Source: Monarcha castaneiventris obscurior | Lineage: Eukaryota; Chordata; Aves; Passeriformes; Monarchidae | Direction: 5' to 3' | Length of the DNA: 64,000 bases | Assembly (NCBI GenBank): GCA_026261815.1 | Contig: JAMPIT010000174.1 | Span: 8,308,001 to 8,372,000 of the forward strand | Shown here: one piece after another, positions 42,701 through 54,700 of the stretch | Numbering within the stretch: position 1 is the first letter of the stretch | How the letters are laid out: each line of letters begins with the position of its first letter | Position numbers and translations under genes: made by a program | The notes under the pieces: model-generated | What the model saw: only the letters and a program-made list of their open reading frames with translations | The model's database searches: none | Told to the model about the DNA's origin: nothing

Positions 42701-45700
42701 GTGGGGGTGGGGGGGTGTTTGTTTGTTTGTTTCTTTGTCTGCTACCTTTATCATTATCTTAACTTCATATTGAATTAGGCAGGGCACTATCTAATCATGC
42801 TTCTAGTTGTGATGAGCAAAATACTTCTTTTGGTGAGGGAAATTTAACACTGAAAACTCACTTACCCTTGTTTGTATCTACTTGTCCTTGTATTTCTGTA
42901 GCATTGTCTTCTGTGCTGAAACATCAAGTAGGACTGATTGGGTGATTAAGGGTCATTCCCTGTGCATGAGGGTAGAAGAAATGGGTCTGTGGTAATCAAA
43001 AACAGATCACAGATTTATCACCCGTCACTGCAACCACACTTCATGTTTTACACAGCCAGCTCAGCCAGAATGCCTGGTAGCTGGAACATTTATGTCAAGT
43101 TACAGTTCTGGGCCTAGTGTTATTTACTTTTTCATGGCTGCATGCAAGTTTGACTTGAAGTATTTAGGGAGATTGACTAACCTTTAATTTTCATAATAAA
43201 AGTTTATAAGCCATGAACATCAAAACAATGAAATTGCTGATTTTCGCTGAGAAATGAATACATTAGTTTAATGTGGCTAGACTGTGTCTGAATGGAAACT
43301 AACTGACTAACAAACTCAAATTAAAATTGTGCTGGGTAATGAAATGAGCTGGTCTGCAGGAGGGGTGGAAGGCTGACTAAGCCATCTTGTGACAGAGCCA
43401 GAAGTGAATTCGAGCATTGCTCTGCTTTACCCAGCAATCACATCCAGCTGAATCTCACCCTTCAAGCCTGAAAAACAAAAAATTTGGTGGTCATGGTGCT
43501 GTCACATCACTTTCTTGCACGCTGCAGCTACAGAAGTTATTTTGACTTAATCCTGGCAACTTAAGATTGGCTCTGTCTTTCCCTCTGTGGTCCCTTGAGT
43601 TAGGTGGTGGATGCAGAGACGTACTGCAGACTCCTCCTGAGCTATACCTGCTCAGCAGTATGTAACACATCCTCCAGCACTGCCACCAAAGGAGGTAGCT
43701 TTGTGCTTCTGACACAAGGGTTTGAAAAGCTCTGAGTGGTTATTTTGTCCCCTTTAGTTTAGACTTGTGATACTGTCTGGGGCTTGCACTTTATTATAGG
43801 TCTATGGATATGTGTCTCTAAATTAAGTAACTAACCATCTTTCCACCCTTAGCTATTGAACTGGAATATTCAGTGGACCTTGGGCTGACCTGGCACCCAA
43901 TTTTGAGAGACTGTCTTCCCACTAACGTGGAATGCAACAAGTACCATCTTCAGAGGATTCTCATTTCAGACACTTTCAACAAGTGGACTCGGGTTACTTT
44001 GCCTCTGCCTCCCTATACTAGGTAACTCCCTCTGATTTTCTGCAGAATAAATCTAAAAGCATAACTAGGTATTTATAACATCATGATACATTATAGAGTT
44101 GAAGGAATTGTACCTTGTCTTTTTTGTTTTGTCCATGTATACAGCAACAAATAAGTATAAGTAAATGAAGCTCTATCCTGTAAAAATTGAAACACAGGTA
44201 GCAAGGGCATCAGACTCTCAGCACTATTTGACTCCACAGCTTTTTTCCTCCTGCTGAGCCCAATCTCCTCACATAGACAGAGGCTGAGCTAACTGCTGGC
44301 TCAGAAGTATCAAAGCACAGGAAGAGCCTTGAGACAGTTGTCATGAAAGATGCTACCTAAGGCACACACAAGTTTGGAAACAGAGACCTTTAATTTTTAG
44401 CAAATGTACTGAAAGCACCTATACAGTTGGTACACATTAGTAGCAGAAAAGTTCATGTTCTGTGACTAATCATTTGGGGCATCTGGACTCCTCCCTATCT
44501 TCGGTGCTGTTACATCAAGTAATAGCACTTTTTTTAGGAGTTGTTCCCAGCATTAATTTTCTATGCTTTCTCTTTTGTGCAGCATCACTACATATTGTCT
44601 GTAAAAATCCATTACCCCAACAGTTCCTGTATAAAGACTGTAAATTTGTGTTCAGAATAGTCTTTCTGGGGTTGAATGGGATAAATCAGGGCTGGGATTT
44701 ATGTTCCAAACCAATTGAATTTGGACCTGAAAGGAAGCTACCACCTGAGATAAACTCAGGTTTATAAATAACTGTGATTTTAAGACTGAAGAGTTTTTTG
44801 AGCAGTATATGTCATAAGAAGTCTGATGCCCTACTGAGGTGAAAATTGCACTTCTGTCCAATCCCATAATTGTATTTTTTGGCTCAGGTAATACCATTTC
44901 CCAAAGTTATTAAGATAGGCGTTCCATGAGAGAGGTTATTACGACCTTATCTCATAAGCAAGAGAGATGTTAAGCTTTAAGATAAGAACAGTGCAGCTAA
45001 TAGGCCTTTTAGTCTAGATGCAATATAATTTTTATGCTGCTTTATTAGTTCAAGCTGTGTAATAGAGGGTGTGTGTCTCCAGTTGTTTGTGCCTGTATGT
45101 TTTAGGCACATGCAGGCTGTGTAGTCAATAGCTTGGCCTGGTGCTCACCACCCATGTCTGTGCAGCCTGTTAGGGCTTCTGCACTCCAGAGTGCTACCTC
45201 ACCTCTGGCCTCTAGACGGCAATGAACACTTAGTTTTAACTTAGAGCTGATTTTAAAATGCAACTGCAAATACAAAGCTTCCCACAGGAGCATCGACTCC
45301 ATAACTTGTTAGTGAAGTGCCCAGCCAAACCAGGCAGTGTAAGATATAGGTGCTTGTCTTTATTCTGAAAGGAATTCCTCACAATTCTTACATTTCTTTG
45401 TAAAATGCGGTTTGGTGAGCAGCTGAGCTGAGCTCAGAGCAGTAGATTTCTTTCTGGATAAACATGTTATTTATTCAGCTCATGCTGCATTTTCATAAAA
45501 AAATAATCAATGGGATAATAATGACCTTACCATGTGAGGTCCATTTTTACATTGAATAGTTTTAGGGGGTTTTGGTGTTTATAATAATTGTGATTTCTCT
45601 ATGAGTTTCAAAAGAAAACAGACTACGAAAAGTTCAATGCTGCCATCTAGTGCTGTACAGCAAAACAGGGATTAGCTTGATTTCATAGTTAACAGAATTT

Positions 45701-48700
45701 CATCTACTCACAGCTCTTGACTCACAATCTCCACCTGCACGAGCTGAATAGTTATTTGGTGTCCCCTAACTGTTTTGGACAGATTTTCATCATCTATCTT
45801 GGGAGCTAAGGCACTTAATTCACATATAGGGATCTAAGCCCATTTTAATCAACAAAATGAAAATAATTTACTGAGTAGAGCCAGGATCACACCACAGATA
45901 ATTTCTTAGCATTTCCAGCCAAGCCCTGGGTGGAGGGGAGGGAAGAAACTGCAAAGCCAGGGTCATGCTGCAAGCCCTGCATGGCCTTCTCACCTGTCCC
46001 CAGCCCACTGCCTAGAGCTGCTCTCACCTAAGTGTAATTGGGAGAATTCATAGAGAAAAAGTCAGGTAAATTTGTTGACTGGCTCAGGGTGAAACTTGGA
46101 GGGTTTGGATTATTCTGGCTTGATCCAGCTCAAACTGGAGCTATCCCTCAAGTTTGGATCTGTGCTGGGACATGGTTGTGACTGGCCTGAGCTTCCAATT
46201 GGGAGTACCACCTTCTTCCTACCCTCCTCTCCACTGCACCAACCATGGCCCACTTGCTTTGCTTTCACCAGTGATCCATTTCCTACCTCCCACACTCTCA
46301 GATTGATACCAAGCACCCGCGCTTTGTCCTGTTCTCAAAATTTGGGCACCCTTTTCTTGGTGGGATGTTGTCATTGTCAGAAATCAGCCCTGGGTCATGC
46401 TGATATCAAACAAATCTTCCAAGAGCAGCCTAGCCTTAAGACTAACATTTCCTTTCAGTCAAAATAAGGATTACCTTAGCTAGAAAATACAGAATTCTGT
46501 TTTTCTTTCTCTCCCAAGGTCTCAAGCAACTCGTTTCCGCTGGCACCAGCCTGCTCCTTTCGACAAGCAGCAAACGTGGGCAATTGACAACGTCTACATT
46601 GGGGACGGCTGCATAGACATGTGCAGTGGCCACGGGAAGTGCACACAAGACAACTGTGTGTAAGTGTCCTCTGTTCCCTGTCCTGCCCGGGGCTATAGCA
46701 TTTCACTCCCCCTCTGTCATTCTGACAAACTTGTAGGAAAAACTGTGATACAATTCTACAAAGGAAAGTGAATTTTACTGTTAAAACTGAGTGGGCCACT
46801 GGGACCATTTGGAAACAGAAGTAACAAGTGGAAGTGCAGGGGTTGGCACAGCCAGACCTCTGCCTGTTGGTGCTCCATGGCCAAAGCAGACAGTCCTTTC
46901 ATCAGTGGCAATGCGTCACCTCTGCTCTTGCCTGTGCTGTGTCTTGATTCCCCTCTCACCAGGTAGGGGAAGGTACCTCTTGAGTTCACACATCCCTCTA
47001 GGGACATCTAGTCCTGGAGCTTCCCAGAACATGTTACCCTTATTCCAAAGGGATTTCACACCACATCCCTGTGCTCTCAGCCTGGTGCTGGGTGCAGAGA
47101 ACCCAGGCTGGAGGTGGGACATATCCACTAAGTAGGATATATGCCAGTTCTTCTCAAGGCCAGATTTTGCCTTTTAAATGGTGTTACCTGGATGGTCTGA
47201 TGGCTCTGCTTCATGGTACGGTTTTCCAGGGGAGGCAGACTGGCTTGATCCACAAACTGTTTGCATAACAATCCACAAAGAGTCCTGCAAAGCTAGCAAA
47301 CAACAGCCCCCAGATTTGCTTGTCATGGCAACAGAGAAATACCCTCCAGATGGATGTATTGCTTTTTTTCCAACCACAAATGGCAACAGAAATGGGAGAA
47401 TGGTTGTATTGCACAGTGACAAATACATTGCACTGTGCCTGTATTTGTTAGAAATATATTTCACCACAGAATAGACATATTATTGAGTTCTCCTCTATCC
47501 TGACAACTGAAGTACCAAGACACAATATCCCTGGTGAAATCTCATAGTAGCAGAACACAGTTCCAAGCTGTTATCCAGTCTTTGACACATTATAAGAACA
47601 TTTTTCAGAGGGGAAAAAAAAAAAGGGAGAACCATATAAAGTAAAGATAAGAAAGCACCTGTCTACTAAAATTTTACAGAAACTTGAACTTTAACATTAG
47701 CAGGACATTTTTAGGCTTGGCACATTCTCTTGGTTTATCTATCCAAGCACAATGTATTTTACTGATTTTACTGTGTTTGGGAGTGTACCCTGTATTAGAA
47801 GCTTGAATCATACATAATACTAAGCCTTCAAAAAAGTCATTTTTGCTTCATATTAACTGCAAAACGCCAGATGTTTGAAACCCCCACATACCAGTTGTGC
47901 TCTAGTAAATGAAGCCGCTATGCAGAATGAGATGGTAGTTTAATAACATGGCACTGATTAAACCTCCATGCAGAGCCTTTGCCAGCTGATTTGTGCATTT
48001 GTTTTGCTCTGCAGCTGCGACGAGCACTGGGGTGGGCTGTACTGCGACGAGCCAGAGACTCCCCTTCCCACACAGCTGAAGGACAACTTCAACCGCTCCC
48101 CCTCGAACCAGAACTGGCTGACGGTGAACGGGGGCAAGCTCAGCACGGTCTGCGGGGCCGTCGCCTCTGGGATGGCCCTTCACTTCAGCGGGGTGTGTGT
48201 CCAGCACAGGGAGCAGCTCGCTCCATTTGACACTAGTAATAGGACTGATTTTAAAAGTTAAATAGCAAGGCATTAAAAAAAAAATAAGAGCATAATGTAT
48301 TAAACATATAAAATGTTTTTAAAAATTAAATCCTTTGCCTGGCTGAAAGTCAAAGTCAAACAGGTCCTGCAGACTAGGGCCAGCCAGAAACACTCCAGGA
48401 AAGCTGATACTATGTTCCTTGCTATGATGCAGCCAGGAAAATGAGATATAGTATGTGTGGCTCCTGAGAGGAGCTGATAGATTAAAGCACAGTATATGTA
48501 GACATTCAATTTTCCTTCTAATAGCTTCCTCATAGCACTTAGAACTTCCAGACTGGAGTTTAGAGTGGCTTCTAATCAGACTGCAGAGGTAAATTAATAA
48601 CTAGCTATTTGCACTTGTATGACTTGCACATGGTCCTTGAAAATACAGAGCCACAGAAACACAGAATGGGTCGGGTTGCAAGGGGCCACAGTGGGTCCTT

Positions 48701-51700
48701 TGGTCCAACCTCCCTGCTCAAGCAGGGTCAGCCTAGAGCACATTGCATCCATGTGTAGCCTCATCCTTCAGATGTCTCACAGATGGCGTTTTTAGAGTAA
48801 GCTCATGGTAAAATTTCCTAGGTTAGCTACATATGTAGGTATATAACCCAGACTGCTGCTGAACTATAGTTTGCTAACAGATAACCTCAAGATTGTAAAA
48901 ATGACGACATAGTGTTTTAGAAACATGTAAAATTTACACTTGTAGATCTCTTTTGTCAAATTTATAACTAGGTTCAAACTGACAAAGGTTTTCTAAAATA
49001 AACTAACAGAAGCATTACATTTCCACTTCATTCCAGTAGTACTAAGTAGACACCAACTAGTAGACTAAGCAATGTGAAATATATAAGGAAACACACATAC
49101 TAAAATTGCTTTGCCATGTGATGGTTGGCATAAGTTGAATCATTAGCACATAGTCAGTGATTCATTAATTTGGCATGGAAAACTTCATGATTTACAATGG
49201 AGGCGTGGATTTCTGCAGTTCTTGTATTCAGAAGAAAGGTGAATACATGAATATTGTAAAACTGGAGGTACAACATATAAATACACAACAGGAATTTTTA
49301 AGATGAAACATGACTGAAATTATGCCTTTAGGAAAAAATATATATATTGTTCTCTTGTCGCTTTACCTTTGAAATAATTAATAAAATTTTGTACAATTTC
49401 AAAATGTTTGCAGCATGAAGCTACATTAATAGTGACTGCATAGTCTAACAATTTTTATGAACCTAAGTTTTGCCAGACAACACCAGCCAACATATTTTTT
49501 CATTGCTTTTAAGGGATGCAGCCGTATGTTAGTTACAGTGGACTTGAACCTCACCAGTGCAGAATTCATCCAGTTTTATTTCATGTATGGCTGTCTGATA
49601 ACTCCTAATAACCGCAACCAAGGAGTGCTGCTGGAGTATTCTGTGAATGGTGGAATCACCTGGAGCCTCTTAATGGAAATTTTCTATGATCAATTCAGCA
49701 AGCCTGGGTTTGTAGATATCTTCTTTCTGCCTGTATAACCTTCTCTACTAAAGTCAGGTGGTCTTGAATGTTTCACAAGAACCTGTGGGACATATTACTA
49801 CTGTGGTTTGGATGTTCGGTCCTTATGAGCTCAGCTTGTACAGTCCTACAAGCATTTATGAATGGTCTTGGTGCACATACTTGACAGCACCAGCATTTGT
49901 GCAGCTGCTAGGCCAGAAATACAAGAATAGTTAGGAACCTGTAGTAGTCTGGTAGATTTGTAAATGGTTGCAGGAAGATAAATTAATAGCTACTGTAGTG
50001 ATGTCCATCCGGTTCTTAAAGTTGCTAACCTTTGCAATCTAGTTCCTTACTGGCAAGATCATCAAATCGCTGATTGTTATAAATTAGTTATAAAATTATG
50101 TGGAGAGGAGAAACTGCATTTCTGCAGTTATCCATCAAAAGGATGGATACACTCAAGCCCCTACTTTCAGATATTTGTGAGATTCAAATCATGCATATAT
50201 GTGAGCTGACCTTTTTCTCACTGACTAATTTAAAAGATTCATAGAAAATGGGGATGTGAGGGAAATTTGTTATTTTATTCGAACACACCAAGAAATCACT
50301 AGCATTTTAATTGGATGCGAGATTTCAGTGTACTATTGGCTACTGTTGCAATGGAACAGGCAAAATTATACTGGAATATTGCTATCTGCTGAATGGCTCC
50401 AGGTTGAAAAAGTAATCTTCATTTTACTTCAACATTAACGCTTCCCTTAATTAGGACCTCATGGCCATACCCTGCTAGTCCAGACTGTTGCATTTGGTCC
50501 CATAAGGACAGCTGGAGCAAGTGAGGTAGTTCAAACCATGCCACAGTCTGGGTGCTGGCCCTTCCCACCTCTCTCTGAGCCCCTGTCCCAGGGATGACAT
50601 CGGGAGTGATCAGAAAGATTCTTGTTTCAGCAATACCTCCTAGAGGAATATAGGCTAGACCAGTCTTTTTCTTCTTTCCCAACTTCCATGTATTCTAGGA
50701 AACATCAGGAATGGACTTGGTCAAAGCACCCAGGACAGAGCATTGCAAAGTGTCCTCCTCCTGCAGCTTTCCTACAACTTATTTCCACCTTTTATTCCAG
50801 CTTTGTGAACATCCTCCTTCCCTACGATGCCAAAACCATCGGGACACGCTTCCGCTGGTGGCAGCCCAAGCACGACGGGCTGGACCAGAACGATTGGGCT
50901 ATCGACAACGTGCTCATCTCGGGCTCCGCCGACCAGAGGACGGTGATGCTCGACACCTTCAGCAGCGCGCCCCTGCCGCAGCACGAGCGCTCCCCGGCCG
51001 ACGCGGGGCCCACGGGCAGGATCGCCTTCGACATGGTCATGGAGGACAAAACCACAGGTAAACCTCCCACCTGCATCTGAGTTAAGGAGCAAGAAGCCAG
51101 TGCAGCGCTTTGCAGATTTTGCTGAGCCTCTGAACCTTTGTCCCACTGTGACAGCGGTCACAGACAAGCCCATTGCTATAGAGGGTCTTGTCTTCTGCTT
51201 TGTGTTCACAAAAAGTGAAGTGAAAAGATGTAATGCAGATTTTTTACTGCATGAATTTATTTAGAAGATTAATTTATTTCAAAGAAAGAAAAAGGAATTT
51301 AGAAGTACCATGTTACCGTAAGCAGATTTCTTATCCTGAGCGTCTGTTCTCTATTTCCTAACTTTTTAAAGTATTCTTTAGGGAAATTAAGTTACTTTTT
51401 ACAACTAAATTTTGTAGAAGATGCATTTCTGTATGTTTATAAGGCTTAACAGCTGCCAGTGCTTTGTGCAGACATGTAGGCAACACCCATTAAAAGGCTC
51501 TCCCAAACTGTTCAGTGCAACAGAAGTTTATGTTTTAAGTCTCAGATCCTTACTTCTTGAACATTAAAAAATGATGCTGTAATGCTTATGCGAGAGAATA
51601 GTAAAAGGTGCTTCCAGCAATAATGTGACAAATGTAATACATATTTACATGGGAAAGATGGGGTACTGACATTCTCAGGAGCAATACTAAATAATTCTCA

Positions 51701-54700
51701 GGTAGGGTAAAAAATAAAGCTATGAATCACCTTTTGTGGTTAACACTACTCCCTGTTTAATTTATATTGTCATTGTCTATTACTGACACTGCCATTAATT
51801 TTCAAGTGAATGAACACTGGTTATTCCATGATGATTGCTCAATTGAGAGATTTTGTGATTCTCCTGACGGTGTCATGATCTGCGGGAGCCACGATGGCAG
51901 AGAAGTCTATGCAGTCACCCATGACCTGACTCCTACAGAAGGCTGGATTATGCAGTTTAAGGTAAAATCTGTCTGCAATATAATTATTTTGTTCCAGGTA
52001 TATGTAGATCTTTCAGGAGGTAGGATGATGTATACACCTACACAGGAGCCATTCCCTGCAGGGAAAAGTGTTGTTATTAGGCCATCCTTATTTTTCTCAC
52101 ATATTCCGTGTTGGTCAGCTTTAATACTGCAGGCTGTTCTCAGAGGTGACACATTCTTCTCTTCCAGCACTGCAGTTCCATGAACATCATGTGATAAGGG
52201 TATTGCACATCTACCAGGTGCCTATTTTGTTACAGCTGCTTGGTGAGGGAAAAGCAGCTCCACAGTAGTTTACACTGCTCCTGTGTTGTCATGCATTCAC
52301 ATCAAACCTGCACTCAAACTTGCCTTCGTACACACCTTTATCTAAATTAAGGAAATAACCCAGCAATATATGGAAATTGCAAGAACTCTTTGCACATCCA
52401 TCCATAAAGATGGTCTCCCCAATCCATGGCCTTCTCTGAAATATTCAAATCTCAGGCTGTGTGGGAGGGGATATTAACTTTATTTGTTATGTGGTACTGG
52501 GGTATAAGGCACAAGTGTCAAAATCTGGAAATCAAGAAATGTGAGCTATCTAAAAGAAAACTAAATCAAAATATGGTGTCTGTTCTCAGTCTTAGGAATA
52601 TCAAAGAGATCTGCAGATGACTGGTACCTCACAGGCACTGTTACTGCCATCATTTCAAGCAAAATTCTGTAGTCACTTTTCAGGTTCAAACACTTTTTTA
52701 AAATCCACCATCACAATTAATTCTTAATTACTGATGCTCTCTTCTTTATTAGGTTTCTGTTGGATGTAAAACCTCAGAAAAGCTTGCACAAAATCAGGTC
52801 CATGTGCAGTATTCCACTGACTTTGGTGTTAGCTGGAGTTACTTAGTACCTCAGTGCTTACCAGCTGATCCAAAATGTTCTGGGAGTGTCTCACAGCCAT
52901 CTGTCTTCTTTCCCACAAAAGGATGGAAAAGAGTAACTTACTCACTGCCTGAAAGCCTTGTGGGCAAGTAAGTATGAATTTGCTACTAATTTTGCCTTGG
53001 ATTGAGTACCTTCCTAGAAGCACAACAGGACATCTGCCTATTCATTTTCTTTGAAGGAAATTGCAGAATAGTAATGTTCAAGCTCATTACATTATGGATA
53101 TGTAAAAAGTCAATTTCAATAGATACTTCCACTACTTGTGGAAGCTCAGAAGATAGTACAATCATGAGTATATTGTGTTTAATCACGTTTTTTCAACTGA
53201 GCAAAGTTGTTTTATGCATGTGTCTGGTTTTCTTCATTCCTTTATATCTAGTCCCGTGAGGTTTCGGTTCTACCAGAAATACTCAGATATGCAGTGGGCC
53301 ATCGATAATTTCTACCTGGGCCCTGGTTGTCTGGAAAACTGTAGAGGTCATGGAGACTGCCTGAATGAGCAATGCATCTGTGATCCTGGGTATTCGGGTC
53401 CAAACTGCTACCTGACCCAAACACTGAAGGTAATTTTACCACATGTTTTAAAGAACAAATTTTAGCATGCGTTTGACTGAGGAGAGAGAGGAGAGATTGA
53501 TCCCACTGGACATTTAGCTTTGATTCCTGTCAGCCTGAAGACAGTCAAATCCATTTTCAGCCCTTTCATCAGTTTTTTAACAAAACTATTACTGCATTAT
53601 CCAAGAACGGGTTTGTTGCTTTGCAAAGAACACTTAGCCTGAAAAAGCTGTGTTATATAAAGTTCACTGCTCATCTTTTAATCATCATTATAGGATGTAA
53701 ATCACCCTTGCACATATGGTTATATTTGATCAAAATAGAAAGATTGTCTTTATTGTGAAAGAGTTTATTGAACTAGGGAATAAAGGAAAATGGCATAAAA
53801 TTAGAAAATCAATTCACCTGGCTGTTACTCATGTTACCCAATAACAAGTGAGTGGACTCTAGTTAGATATTGTTAATTTAAAAGTTAAAAATAACTAACT
53901 TCTCAGTTATCATGTCATCTGAAATACTAATTACATGAACAAATATCATTGTCTGTTTGCAATTTTTAATTAGTAATGTATCCATCACATTAAGGACAGT
54001 TGGGATAAAATGGCAGCAATTTCAGGGGAGTTTTACTGCTATCTCCTCGATTGCTGGTTTTGCTGGGGAAAAATATAACATTTTTTTTCTCCCATGCATA
54101 CAGAAGTCCCCCACTGTTGCCCTCTGCTATCAAAACCTTACCACACAAACCCAACATGCCCATTCATTTGCACATGCCAATTTTAATTTGCTGGATTGCC
54201 TCCCAAATATGTTAAAATCCAGCTCTCATATATTTTCACTTTTAGTTAATTCAGTTCAAGTGGCCAGATATTCAGCCAAAAGTGATTACGTTCAGTGACC
54301 CTGAGAAAAATTTACAGTGTTCTTGAACCCTTCCAATATGTTTAGGTCAGTTACAGCTGTGGTTATCAAAAAGGCTTAAAATCTTACTTACCTGTGCTTT
54401 ATGTTAAATACCTTGCTTACAGACTTTCCTGAAAGAGCGCTTTGACAATGAAGAAATTAAACCAGATTTATGGATGTCCTTAGAAGGTGGAAATACCTGT
54501 ACTGAGTGTGGAATTCTCGCAGAAGACACAACTCTGTATTTTGGAGGTGCAACTGTGAGGCAGGCTGTCACTCAAGATCTGGACCTGCGGGGGGCAAAGT
54601 AGGTCCTGTTTCCATGTCAGTGTCACGGGGAACTCTGTCACACACTGGCAAATCGGCAGGCAGCATAGCTGGTAGCTCAGGGAATTCCTAGGCCACCACA

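Noticed and set aside
46096..47474. Several 80-120 codon frames in introns W22-W23 and W23-W24
   Set aside because: No domains, no consistent splice signals and overlapping frames on both strands; consistent with chance.
47902..48273. 123-codon minus-strand frame over W24
   Set aside because: Antisense shadow of a GC-rich RELN exon; no domain or start context.
50772..51209. 145-codon open frame on the minus strand across W26
   Set aside because: It mirrors the GC-rich coding exon W26; low stop density in antisense of GC-rich coding DNA explains it, and the translation is low-complexity without a known domain.
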